Shown piece after piece: positions 50,205 through 60,886 of a DNA stretch of 64,000 bases. A program made the position numbers and the translations under genes. How positions within the stretch are numbered: the stretch's first letter is position 1; each line of letters begins with the position of its first letter. The notes under the pieces were generated by a model. The model made no database searches and had not been told where the DNA came from. It was given only the letters and a program-made list of their open reading frames with translations. The stretch comes from Tritrichomonas musculus (lineage: Eukaryota > Parabasalia > Tritrichomonadida > Tritrichomonadidae), in contig JAPFFF010000006.1 of NCBI GenBank assembly GCA_039105265.1, forward strand, positions 3,348,001-3,412,000, in the 5' to 3' direction.

Positions 50205-51198
50205 ATGCAAAAAAAAATGACAACAATATATGATGTGCCATTAGATAAAATAATTGAATTGTATAATTTATTACTGACTCTAATTATGACTTACAGGTTC
50301 GGACATTCAAGTTGCACGTCTCTGCCGTTCAAGTTGCACGTCGTGCCGTTCAAGTTGCAATTATGGTTACATTTAGGGGAAAAAATACAAGGGTTTCATT
50401 ACCCATTTTTTTCCCCATGTATTTGTCTTACTCAGAGTCTTGCTTTCAATGATTTCATAGAGGAAAATGAAGACTTGGACTCTTTAATGACAAATACATC
50501 AATAATGACCAAAATTTTGAGATCAAAGCCAATTGTTGCACATTTAAATTTTTTTAGAGAGAGTTGCAACATCTGAAATTGCTAGTTATTTATTGAAAAT
50601 TCTAAAAATTCCTGATTTTTTGTTCATTTATATTCCCAAATTCCTGAAAATATTTGCATCGTTGAGAGATTTACTATCTTTTCTTGAAAGCGATCATATG
50701 CTAGCATGCTATTTGTATTCAGTTATAGAAGAATTTAGAACAAAATTGGAAGATGAAGCAAGTAAAGCTGATGATGATGTATCAATCCTTTTAAAGGACC
50801 TTATAAAAAGAATTGATGATCGTTTAAAAAAATCATTATGATTACTTTCAATTACGAGTTTTGTATTATCTTACTCCTGTTGGAAGAGAACATGCAAGAA
50901 ATACAATTTATAAAACTTTCCTTGAAGATGGACAAGATGGATACCATAAAGAAATCATAATCAATTACCCTAAATCAGATGAATTAATCAAATCACTGAT
51001 TAAGAAAAATGAATCATTAGACAAGCGATTTGAGAAATCATCTGAGATTTTTCAATTTTATTCCAAAAAGTTTACAATTAGAAACATATCGTTGAATTCA
51101 ATCGAAGATGAAGATAACATTACTTTCGAGAAAATTGAAAGCAGCGTGTTGGAATCAGATTACTTTTTTTCCTTTTTTTTTTTTTTTTTTTTTTTTTG
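50205..51198 (+). mobile_element. Decayed hAT-like transposase remnant
   Basis: Three successive forward frames carry pieces that together resemble hAT transposases: CICLTQSLAFNDFIEENEDL (compare the hAT CxCHxLNLxVND region), then IPKFLKIFASLRDLLSFLESDHMLACYLYSVIEEFR, then YYLTPVGREHARNTIYKTF. Stops and frame changes lie between them, and a T-rich stretch from about 51166 ends it. No terminal repeats or target duplication were found around it. The family call is from motif style only. It would explain hAT-type MITEs such as the one at 39970. Confidence 0.4.
50305..50360 (+). repeat. Three copies of a 21-22-bp unit GTTCAAGTTGCACGTC
   Basis: Copies at about 50305, 50327 and 50348, the last truncated. 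Less A+T-rich than the surroundings. Confidence 0.7.
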
Positions 51199-52050
51199 AA
51201 AAATCCTAAAAAGCTTAAAAACCCATTTTGGACAGGATTAAACCAATATATATTATAAACATTGGTTTATAATGAAATAATTTTTAATGCAGAATTAAAA
51301 GATTTGTGAGGAACTCTCGAAGTCTTCAGAAAAAATTGAGAAAACTTTGATTTTTTTTTCCTTAAAAGTGTTATTGTTTTAATTTTAGAACCTTTATTTT
51401 AGAACCTTTATTTCTTGATGATAATGTGTTCAATAAGGAAAGGATTATACATTTTATAACAATATTCACATAAAGAAAATGCACAGCCAAATAAAAAGAA
51501 AGCAAAATTTTCTTAGATCTTTGGATTTGTCATTTCAATGATATATTGCGGATTCCCTGAAATCCCTGAACAAGAATTCTCAATTTAAATTGGTGGTCAT
51601 CCTCCTAATTATTTTCAAACACAATAGATCTTTAATATTATCATGGCAATTTCAAAAGATTAGCAGAAAAAGGTGTTGCAAAAGATAGAGAAGATATGCC
51701 TGTAAACACATCAGTCTGTGTTGATTGTTTATGTGACCATCGACGCAATGATGGATAACCCATTTTAAAAACTTTGTCAGACCTAAAAAAATGAAGTTCA
51801 GAGCAATTGGTGAAAAATTACTCAAACAATAAAAATGCATCGTCTATGTTTCAACGGAAAAAAGGGGAAATTATCAGCAAAAATGCGAAATAATATCTTA
51901 ACTAAACCTTTTTTATAATTCGAATGGTCTCGCATATATATATATATAAACATTGGAAATACTCTTCAGATAATGCAGCAGTTAATTGTCTTGGTGACAT
52001 CATAGAATACTGTAATCCAATATACTTCTCTTTTCACAGAGGACATTAAA
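51199..52050. other. Decayed sequence, nothing assignable
   Basis: Scattered short frames with many stops. Possibly further remnants of mobile DNA, but no motif I can name. Confidence 0.4.
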
Positions 52051-52059
52051 CTTACTTGA

Positions 52060-52512
52060 ATAAATTATATTACTTCCTTAAAGTACGAAAGCCTTTGAAA
52101 TGAAAAAATCAGACCAACTTCTCGATAATACAATTCAAACTTTATATTTTCCAGGAAAGTTTCTGCCAATATTGGCGAATAAAATCTTACTTCTTTATGG
52201 AATAACAGTATCCGATGATACAATTAATAACTGTAGAAAAATTGAAGCGTTTAAATACTGTCAACTGTCGTATCTTTAGCTTCTGAATCTTGAGTAACCA
52301 CATATGGGAGTGAATTAGGATTGCTTATAATTATTTACAGCAGTTTACAGTATTCGCTATAGAAATCCTCAAAGATCAGGTTGCTGCCTCATTGAGATTA
52401 GATGAAATGTAATTTTGGTTTGCTAAAGCATGGAAAGATAAACAATATATTTATCTCATTCTTGATATGAGATTAGATTCTTTTCCATCCTTATATCAAT
52501 AAGAAGTATGTA
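52060..52512 (+). mobile_element. Decayed IS-like DDE transposase remnant
   Basis: In shifting frames: FPGKFLPILANKILLLYGITVSDDTINNCRKIEAF (resembling a helix-turn-helix then 'vs--Tin-W-kk') and about 200 bp later LRLDEMxFWFAKAWKDKQYIYLILDMRLDSF (resembling 'DET-xK--GK--YLYL-LD--TR'). That order and spacing fits IS6/IS240-type DDE transposases. Several stops interrupt it. Low confidence. Confidence 0.35.
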
Positions 52513-52953
52513 ACATTATATTAACTTTATGAATTTTCTAACTTTTTATTTTACTTTTCTATTCAAACTTTGATATTGTATATTGAATTTATATAGTTCA
52601 ATTTTAAAAAATACAAAGAGCACATACCATATCTGAGGATATATTACTTCCGTTTTTATTAAGACAAATGTAAAGTATAACAAAAAACTCTGTACAATTT
52701 GACTCGAAGATGGAAGGATGATTCATAGCATGACTTTTGTTGTACATATGTTTGTGGAATTTTCATTATATATTTACAAGCCAGTAGGGAGAAAGCATTG
52801 TTGATCACATTAATTTAGATTTTAAATAAATTATTTTTAAAAATACATTAATACATTGGTGGTTATTATATACATTATAAAAGCTTATCCAAAGATTAGG
52901 CTCAAGTGAAGAAAAAAACATTTGCCAAAAACATGAATACCAATTATTAAATA

Positions 52954-53265
52954 ATGCAAAAAGAAGTCAATGAAGAAATAAATATTCCAACAACCAAAAC
53001 TTGGCATAATGATATAGGAAGTATACCAATATCTAATGAAACACCAGATTATTTTGAAGTTCCTAGTGAAATGATAAAAAATGATTTTTTTTTTATTAAG
53101 GCGGAAAGCTTTTTTAAAAATGTGAATATTTGTGAAGGAAATCTAAGTCATTTAAATCAACTGATGATAAATTTGGCACATAATCCAAATGCAAAAGATA
53201 GAATTCCTCATAATGAATCATTTACTTCATCAAAAGAAATATTGATGAGATATGGATTTATTTAA
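52954..53265 (+). other. Short frame, probable gene fragment
   Basis: A 103-codon ATG frame (EINIPTTKTWHNDIGSIPISNET ... GNLSHLNQLMINLAHNP) with clear protein-like composition but no domain I can name. It may be a small gene or the surviving piece of a larger one; a related fragment may follow at 53446. Confidence 0.4.
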
Positions 53266-53445
53266 TAAAAATGCTAAAATCATAATTTATGATTATTTTA
53301 ATAAATTTAATTAAATAATTATAGTTTATATTATATATTTAATATGAATATATAATTATATTTTTTGATATAAATTTATTTTCTTTTATCTATTTTTCTG
53401 AAGTACTCAAAATAAAATTGAGAAAATTGAAATATTAAAATATCT

Positions 53446-53751
53446 TTGTTTGACCCCAAAGAAATAAACGCGCTCATATTTTTTAAAAATGTAATAAATA
53501 TTATATACAATAAAATATGCAAAATGTCATCAATAAATAAATATGCAGCCAGAATACCAATAATAAAATTTGGGACCAATCTCTCTCTCTCAAAAAAATC
53601 AAAAATTTGTAACGTGCTTTCAATAGATCCAGAGCAGGTCAATCTAATCTCTGAAATAAATATGATCAGAAATACTTTTATCAGAAATTTTTTAATTTTA
53701 TCTATTTTACAAATATCTCCAAATCAAAAAAGTAAAACTAATAAAATTTAA
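53446..53751 (+). other. Short frame, probable gene fragment
   Basis: A 101-codon frame containing NVLSIDPEQVNLISEINMI; the NVLSIDPEQ DNA is repeated at 38264. Its start is a TTG and there is no clear domain, so I treat it as a fragment of an unknown family. Confidence 0.35.
53611..53643 (+). repeat. Dispersed 33-bp sequence (copy 2)
   Basis: Matches 38264-38297 except for one missing A. Confidence 0.7.
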
Positions 53752-53866
53752 CAAAACTTATAATGTACAATAATAATTTTTATATAATTTATTATTAAAT
53801 ATTTAATAAAATAATTAAATTGTATGAAAAATAACACAAATTAAATTTAGTGCTATGGATCTATTG

Positions 53867-54490
53867 GACTATGGAATCGGGTCTATATAAAATCCGATCC
53901 TTAATTTGACCTTAAAGTTGATCGTTCATGATCGGATATACGAACTTTTTATGAATATAATTGGTCCCTAAAATTGAGAGAGTCTTGGCGTTTTGAATAT
54001 TCTGTTCAAAAAAAGCGCCATTCGTATCTTTGCTTCATGAATTAGAATTCAGAGTTCAACTGCAGGGAATTCTGTCCAATCTAATTTTTGAGCATCTAGA
54101 GTATGGAGTTCTTCTGCAGGGAGCTTCATACTCTAGATTTCAAGGTAATCTTCCAATCTCATATAATTTCGGTTTTCCATCGAAAATAGTTATTCTAGTA
54201 CCAGTTGTTACATATTTTAGAGATAATAAATGCCGGTTCCATGATTTGTAATGGCTGAAATTAGTAATATTAAATTTCGAAAATTAGATAATTACGGATT
54301 AAACGCTCATGATAAGAAAACCCTGAGCTCAAAACTCTCTTTGGCGCTTTTTTGAACAGAATATTCAAAAAGACTCTCTCAATTTTTAATAACCATTTAT
54401 ATTCATAAAAAGTTCGAATATACGATCATGAACGATCAACTTTAAGGTCAAATTAATGATCGGATTTTATATACACTCGATTCTATAGTC
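53867..54490. mobile_element. Mutator-like MITE, 624 bp, long terminal inverted repeats and 9-bp target duplication
   Basis: The left end (53867-54022) and right end (54341-54490) are ~150-bp inverted copies beginning GACTAT(G/A)GAATCG and sharing TATATAAAATCCGATC, TTAATTTGACCTTAAAGTTG and GAATATTCTGTTCAAAAAA. GATCTATTG flanks both sides exactly (53858-53866 and 54491-54499). Long terminal repeats and a 9-bp duplication are the signature of Mutator-like (MULE) elements. Inside is a second hairpin (CTAGAGTATGGAGTTC near 54096 against GAGCTTCATACTCTAG near 54120). A 73-codon frame inside is incidental. Confidence 0.88.
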
Positions 54491-54499
54491 GATCTATTG

Positions 54500-55726
54500 A
54501 AATGGTATGGATAGAGGTATTCACTTTGAGGATTTTGACTGTATTTTTTTAAAAAAATATACATTAAAAATTGCAAAATTAAATCGCATTTATTTAATAA
54601 ATGATACATTAAAAATTGCAAAATTATTTATGCGCTAGTTTTTGAGAAAATTCGATTTTATAAAAAAAATTATTTTTTTCAATGTTTATGAGCCATTCAA
54701 AACCGTAAAATATCGTAGAAAAAAATTGAAAGAAAAATGTTCCAAAATGCCACTTTAATTTTATTAAAAATTTTGAATATTTTTGTAATTATATGTACGT
54801 TAAAAAACGTTTATTTTTTATTTTGAGTCTAATAAATGAAACATATTTTCCAAAAAATTGGCCGCATAAAATCACTAATGCTTCTAGGAATAAATTCTCA
54901 TGGCCAATATAATCATTATATTAAAGATGTAGAATCATATAAAGACAATTTTTGAAGTTATCATCTGTTTTTCTTTAGAAATGCTTTTTGGGTTTGAAAG
55001 TATGAAGAATGCAGATTATGCAGTTTCTGAATTAGGAAATAATTAGAAATTTTCATTTATTGTGACAATACTTTGGAATAATGAAGATATCCAAAATATA
55101 TTCGATGTTATAAATAAAATGATATAATTATATTGTTTACTAAAATATGATTTTTTCTTCAATTTAATATTCAAATCGTCATTTAAACATTTTATAGATT
55201 ATTTTGATGATAAAAAGAAATAAAAATAATCTGTATTTAGCTCAAAAAATTAAAAATACATTTTAAAGAAGAAAAATGACCGTTAAGTCACTTAAGGTGA
55301 ATACCTCTGTATGGATAAATTGAAAGCACGTTATTTTTTATAACGTTTTTTTATATAATGATTTTTATTTTATCGAATTATGCATTTAAAAAAATAAACA
55401 TTAACAATTTTATAATATTTTAAATATTTAAAAAATGTTTTATTTATGAAAAATTTGATAAATAATTACTTTCTTTTTTAAATCAAAATATATTAGTTTA
55501 TAAATTTTTCCACAATTCAATAAAAAATAAGATTTAGAAAAATTTTGTAAAAATGATTAGTTATCTTACGATATACTTTATTTACTAATTTGATAATGAT
55601 TTTTTAAATTAAAAAATAGTTTTTATAATCAAATAATAGATATTAACTCCATAATGAAATCATTATAAAAAGAAAAACCTAAATCATAGAAAATAAATAA
55701 TTATTTTTATCGGCATTTTATAAAAA
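54500..55726. other. Intergenic, decayed
   Basis: A+T-rich. A short protein-like piece (IKSLMLLGINSHGQYNHYIKDVES) near 54870-54950 has no context. The rest holds nothing I can identify. Confidence 0.45.
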
Positions 55727-56659
55727 ATGAGTGTTGATAAACTTCAACTTGACATACATAACTTTAACATTGTTAAAATTATTGGAGACGGAACAATTTC
55801 TACAGTTTATCTTGTTCAAAATAATACATCAAATAAGGAATATGCTGCAAAAGTTATTCAGCTCGAATTAGATAATAATTCCAATTTTATAGCTAATCAC
55901 GAAATAGAAACGTTAATGAAAGTTCAGCATTCTACTATAATTAGATTTCTTGGATTTAGTACGGTTGATTTTGACGACCAAAATCATCTTACTTTAATTA
56001 TGGCACCATACAAAAAAGGACCTCTTAATACTATTCTAAAAAACATTCAAAAAGGTATATTAGATGAAAATTATAATAACACAACTCGTCAAATTATACT
56101 TATTGGTGTTGCTAGAGGCATGATGTTTTTACACCAGCAAAATATCATTCATGGAAACCTTAAATCTGAAAATATTTTATTAGATGATAATTATTATCCT
56201 CATCTCACAGATTATGGGCTTTATAAATACTATCAACAATTTTCATTTCCTCATAATTTTTGTTCACCAGTATGTATGGCACCAGAAATCATCAAATCAA
56301 GTAAATATAGTGATAAATCAGATGTTTATTCTTTTGGAATTGTTATGTTCGAAATTATAACTGATTCATTTCCATATCCACATCTTCAATCTGGGAGAGT
56401 ACCACTTCATACTTTTTATCAAAGAGTTGAAAACGATTATCTGCGCCCAGAATTCCCATCAGATGTTGTTATCAAAGAATCTTTAAAAAATCTAATGGAA
56501 AAGTGCTGGTCAACAGATCCAAACGATAGGCCTACTTTTAAAGATTTATTTAACAAACTTGCTTTCAACGAAGGTGGTAAAGAAAACGAATATTATCTTG
56601 ATAACATTGATCTTGAAAAAGTGCAATCATATGCAAAATGTGTTAAGGCTGATGAATAA
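55727..56659 (+). CDS. Protein kinase-like protein, probable pseudokinase
   Basis: 310 aa with a full kinase fold, TKL/Tyr-kinase-like in style: IIGDGTISTVYLV (Gly loop missing its later Gly), AAKVI with Lys42, NHEIETL helix C, IMAPYKKGPL hinge, IIHGNLKSENILL in place of HRDLKxxN, LTDYGLYKY in place of DFG, CMAPEI, SDVYSFGIVMFEI and CWSTDPNDRPTFKDL. The catalytic Asp of HRD is Asn144 in H142-G143-N144; Asp162 of the DYG motif is kept. ATP binding may survive, but phosphotransfer should be impaired or absent. About 40 acidic residues follow the domain. The gene is open and regular, so the change is unlikely to be decay. Confidence 0.87.
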   Translation: MSVDKLQLDIHNFNIVKIIGDGTISTVYLVQNNTSNKEYAAKVIQLELDNNSNFIANHEIETLMKVQHSTIIRFLGFSTVDFDDQNHLTLIMAPYKKGPLNTILKNIQKGILDENYNNTTRQIILIGVARGMMFLHQQNIIHGNLKSENILLDDNYYPHLTDYGLYKYYQQFSFPHNFCSPVCMAPEIIKSSKYSDKSDVYSFGIVMFEIITDSFPYPHLQSGRVPLHTFYQRVENDYLRPEFPSDVVIKESLKNLMEKCWSTDPNDRPTFKDLFNKLAFNEGGKENEYYLDNIDLEKVQSYAKCVKADE

Positions 56660-57130
56660 ACTGCCTTTTTACAAGATGATATTCGTTGGCCAATATAATC
56701 ATTTTTTCAAATAGAATTTAATTTAATTTTTTGTTTACATTATATTTCTAAATGACAAATTTGTCTTTATAAATTGTATTTTTTGATATTTTTATTTATA
56801 TATTTATCGAATGTAATGCTTTCGAAACCAGTGCTGTTAAATTGCTATTACAATAAGACAACCAAAAAGACTTTTTTTCAAAATTTGGTCAAAAAATTGA
56901 ATACTTTACATCAAAGTTTATACTTTATTCCTCCAAATGATCATAGAATGTCTACTGCCCAAAATTTTCTTCTTATATTTTGCCTATAAATATCATTTAT
57001 GAAGATGATATTATATTTCAATTTATGAACAAACCTGAAAAGTAGGGCTCCTGAACCTCTGTACTAATTATTTTCAATACTATTTAAATTGAATAACCGC
57101 TTTTTTTAGTATTGTAGAATTTTGTAAAAA
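56660..57130. other. Intergenic, no gene seen
   Basis: A+T-rich spacer; a 71-codon frame inside has no recognisable features. Confidence 0.5.
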
Positions 57131-59911
57131 ATGGAAGACTCTGATCAATTTAACTTTATTTTAAATGATGAAAAGTTTACAATTCAATCAAATTTCTTAT
57201 CAAAGAAAAATATTGATCAGAATATTTACAAAACTCTAATGTCAAATAAGTGTTATAAAGTTAAATCGAATGTTTGCGAGAAAACTTTTCATTTTTTTGT
57301 AAATCACTGGATAAATGGCCAATTACCAGATATATGTTCTGATAACATATATGAATATGAAAGTTTATGCCAAGAATTTGATCACATGCAGAATCTTGTA
57401 AAAGTTTTCAGAAACCAAATGCGAAAAAACAACTTTTCCTCAATAATTACTGAAAATAAAAAATTTAAAAATCAGTATAACCAACAAATCGAAACACTTA
57501 GCAAAAAAAGAAGAAATTACCAAAGAATCATTCATATTTTATTCAATAACAATGGAATTGATACAAGGAATCGTTTTTTAGAAATTAAATATAATTTAAT
57601 ACTAGCATGTTATAATAATAGTGTCAAATTAGTTGATTTGTTAACAAGAAAAAAATTGAAACAAAACAGTTTACTTTATGTTAAAAATGACAATGAAAAA
57701 ACTGCTGGCTTGTTTCAAAACATGTCATCAAAAAGTAACATTTTTATTCCTGGAAAGATCAATTATTTGTCTAATGAATATCCAATCACATCCATTTTGG
57801 ACGAAGCTATGAAAAACAACAAAAGTGTCACATCAATAACTTTTTCAAATGATTCACAATTAGAAATAATTTGTAAAGAATCTTTTGCATCATCTTCACT
57901 TTCCAGCATTTTAATTCCATCGCGAGTTACACAAATTTGTGAATTTGCATTCAATTCATGCATCCAGTTAAGAAATGTTGCATTCGAAGAACACTCTGAA
58001 TTGAAGTCAATTGGTGAATCTGCATTTTGTTCAACGGTAATAGAAACAATAATCATTCCTTCACATGTCAAATCAATTGGTAAGAATTCTTTCTCGTCAT
58101 GCAAGCAACTCAAAAAAGTTGAATTTGAGGGCGATTCTGAGTTGGAATTAATAGATCAGAATGCATTCTTAAACACGCCAATTGAGAGCATCATAATTCC
58201 ACCTCATGTCACCGAAATTGGAGATCATTGCTTTTCATGCTGTGAGAAACTCGAGAGCGTTTCTTTTGCAGAAAATTCAGAGTTGCATAAGATCGGCATT
58301 AATGCATTCTTTTGTTCGAGAATAAAGAGACTCACAATTCCATCATCAGTTGTGGAATTTAGTGAAGGTTGGTGCAGTTCCACATTGCATTTAAATGATA
58401 TAAATATAATTGAAAACAATGATCAAAACATTTCTCTATTTGATAGAAAATTCATTCTTGGAAAGACGAATTTAAAAAGTTCCATTTTTGATGTCCTTCT
58501 CTTTTCATGTCGTGACATTGAATATGCTACAATTCCTCCATTTGTCAAGTTTATTTCACCTTATGCGTTTGAGAAATGCACAAAACTTAGAAGAGTCGTT
58601 TTCTCTAAAGAATCAAAATTAAAGTCAATTGGCGAATTCTCTTTTGCCAAATCATCGCTTGAAAGCATTACGATTCCTTCACAAATGATCGAAATCGGCG
58701 AAAAAGCATTTTTTGAATGCAAAAAAATGAAAACATTCAAATTTGCGACGAACTCTGAATTGAGGACAATTTCATCAGGCACATTTTCATGTTCACATTT
58801 AAAGAAAATAACAATACCTTCTCATATCACATCACTTAGAGAACATACTTTTTATGAATGCAATAATCTTCAAAAAGTTAATTTTTCAAAAGATTCACAA
58901 TTGATGAGAATTGAAAAATTTGCTTTCATATATTCTTCAATTGAAAGTCTGACAATTCCTTCAAGTGTTATCGAACTTGAAGAAGGCTGGTGTTCAAAGA
59001 CATCAAAATTAACAAGCATTCAAATAAGTCCAAATAACAAAAAGTTTTTATTTTTTGATGACAAGTTTGTCATTGAAAAAACTAACCAACAAATAGACAA
59101 CTATGACATTCTTTCATTTGCACGAAGAGACATTGAAGATGCACTAATTCCAAGCTTCATCAAAAAAATATCACCTTTTGCATTTGAAGAATGTAAGAAA
59201 CTCAGAAAAATTGAAATTTTAGATAACTCAGAATTGACAACAATTGGCGAATCATCATTTTCTCATTCATCTCTTGAAAGTATAGAAATTCCATCACATG
59301 TGAAATACATTGAAAAGCATGCTTTTCATTCTTGCAAAGGACTCAAAGAAGTGAAATTATGTGATAATTCACAATTGGTGTCAATCAGTGAATATGCATT
59401 TGCTAAGACAATGATTAAAAGCATCACAATTCCACCAAGCGTAACAAAAATTTGCGAATTTGCTTTTTCTGGCTGTTTGGGAATAAAAAGTATCAAGTTT
59501 TCTGAGAAGCCAAAATTGAAGTTGATTGATAAAGCAGCATTTTATGGATCTTCTCTCTATGAAATTGTGATTCCATCAACTGTTAAACAAATTGGCGAAT
59601 TTGCCTTTTCTCACTGCAATAAATTGGAAAAAGTCGATTTTTTAAATGATTCAGCTTTGCAATCAATTGGAAAATTGGCTTTTCATAGTTGCTTGATAGA
59701 ATGCATTTCCATCCCATCTCGTGCTATGCTAATTGGCGAAACAGCTTTCGGACACTGCACAAAACTTAAAATAATTGAAATTTCTGAAAAATTGGAATTA
59801 ACAAAAATAGACAAAAATATATTTACAGGATCATCAATAGAGCTTATCATATTTCCTATAACAATTATAGAAAAAATTAAATATTTTTTTAATGTACCAA
59901 AAAAACATTAG
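57131..59911 (+). CDS. BspA-like leucine-rich-repeat protein with a BTB-like N-terminus
   Basis: 926 aa, intact. Residues ~10-125 resemble a divergent BTB/POZ-type start (FNFILNDEKFTIQSNFLS, then YKVKSNVCEKTFHFFVNHWING). From ~210 to ~905 run LRR_5 (BspA/TpLRR) repeats of 23 or 46 residues: LKSIGESAFCSTVIETIIIPSHVKSIGKNSFSSCKQLKKVEF is typical. Each pair forms one turn of a solenoid used for protein or surface binding. Two repeats carry an insertion with the pattern FVIEKTN or FILGKTN followed by a long loop (about 435 and 640). There is no signal peptide or transmembrane segment, so unlike secreted BspA it should be intracellular (inference). Frame, length and repeat regularity indicate a working gene. 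Confidence 0.9.
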   Translation: MEDSDQFNFILNDEKFTIQSNFLSKKNIDQNIYKTLMSNKCYKVKSNVCEKTFHFFVNHWINGQLPDICSDNIYEYESLCQEFDHMQNLVKVFRNQMRKNNFSSIITENKKFKNQYNQQIETLSKKRRNYQRIIHILFNNNGIDTRNRFLEIKYNLILACYNNSVKLVDLLTRKKLKQNSLLYVKNDNEKTAGLFQNMSSKSNIFIPGKINYLSNEYPITSILDEAMKNNKSVTSITFSNDSQLEIICKESFASSSLSSILIPSRVTQICEFAFNSCIQLRNVAFEEHSELKSIGESAFCSTVIETIIIPSHVKSIGKNSFSSCKQLKKVEFEGDSELELIDQNAFLNTPIESIIIPPHVTEIGDHCFSCCEKLESVSFAENSELHKIGINAFFCSRIKRLTIPSSVVEFSEGWCSSTLHLNDINIIENNDQNISLFDRKFILGKTNLKSSIFDVLLFSCRDIEYATIPPFVKFISPYAFEKCTKLRRVVFSKESKLKSIGEFSFAKSSLESITIPSQMIEIGEKAFFECKKMKTFKFATNSELRTISSGTFSCSHLKKITIPSHITSLREHTFYECNNLQKVNFSKDSQLMRIEKFAFIYSSIESLTIPSSVIELEEGWCSKTSKLTSIQISPNNKKFLFFDDKFVIEKTNQQIDNYDILSFARRDIEDALIPSFIKKISPFAFEECKKLRKIEILDNSELTTIGESSFSHSSLESIEIPSHVKYIEKHAFHSCKGLKEVKLCDNSQLVSISEYAFAKTMIKSITIPPSVTKICEFAFSGCLGIKSIKFSEKPKLKLIDKAAFYGSSLYEIVIPSTVKQIGEFAFSHCNKLEKVDFLNDSALQSIGKLAFHSCLIECISIPSRAMLIGETAFGHCTKLKIIEISEKLELTKIDKNIFTGSSIELIIFPITIIEKIKYFFNVPKKH

Positions 59912-60014
59912 TAATTGAATAATTTTGATTACTTTTTTTGAAATGATAGAAAAATTAATAAATATCATGAAAAGCTGAACATTTTTTACTCTGCAAAGTT
60001 GATTGATAAAGCAG

Positions 60015-60059
<45 letters not shown>

Positions 60060-60886
60060 ATGAAGATCATATTTTGAGGTTCTTGAAATTAAACTGTGAT
60101 TTTTTCTACAGAGATTTCACTATTCAAGTTTCAGATTATCAAATGCAATTATTCCAATAATATTTATCTTTTTTTTTTACTTTTTGAATAACATCAATTG
60201 ATTTTACCAATTAAAAAATCTGTCCTCATATTTCATTGAATTTTGAGAGCAGCTCTGAATTCATATCGTCACTCTAAATTATAGAATTTCAAATTCAATA
60301 ATTGCATGGCTTATTTTGAATAGAAATGATCGAAATAATCTAACAAAAAAACATTCAATTTTGCCTCATTTTATGAGGACAAAATTGAGAACATACCTCT
60401 ATCAATTTATTTTGGATTGAACATGTAATTGAATATATTTTTGTGTGCATATTACCACAAGAAAGACGAGTCAAGTATCTGATGGTTCCATTTAGGAGTA
60501 GTGTATCTCCACTTTTTGAATATAAATCTGGTCGAATCAATATCATTAATAGAATCTTTGAAGTATTGAGGATAATTCATCACTTTCATCCAAAGTTCTT
60601 TTTCTTACTTCATTAAATTCAATTTAGTTCAATGTCTTTTTCAATTATATTTCAATTAACTTCAAAAAAGTTTGCTTTTGCTATGAAAATATTGATTGAT
60701 AGAGGTAATTCATCTGTTGGTGCAGCTTTCTCTGTTGAAAAAACCTCTTGCATGAAATTAAATAGTGCATATCTTTATTTTACCATTTTCGGGATCAAAA
60801 TATTTAATATCTTTAGTTTTTTTTTTTTTTTTTTTTTGTTGCGTTATTTGGCCAATTTTATCAAAAAGTGAAAAGTAAAAAATTTT
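59912..60886. other. Intergenic with an LRR scrap and T tracts
   Basis: 59997-60021 repeats 25 bases of the upstream LRR gene (59519-59543, AGTTGATTGATAAAGCAGCA). A T tract of about 39 follows (60018-60056). A hairpin (CAATTTTG...CAAAATTG) lies near 60358-60390, and another T run is at 60819-60837. No gene. Confidence 0.6.

Noticed and set aside
53376-53642. 88-codon reverse frame
   Set aside because: Antisense to a protein-like fragment; hydrophobic by A+T composition with no features of its own.
54030-54251. 73-codon protein frame
   Set aside because: Lies wholly within the palindromic core of the Mutator-like MITE.
56774-56989. 71-codon frame between the pseudokinase and LRR genes
   Set aside because: No conserved motif and low-complexity composition; may be chance.
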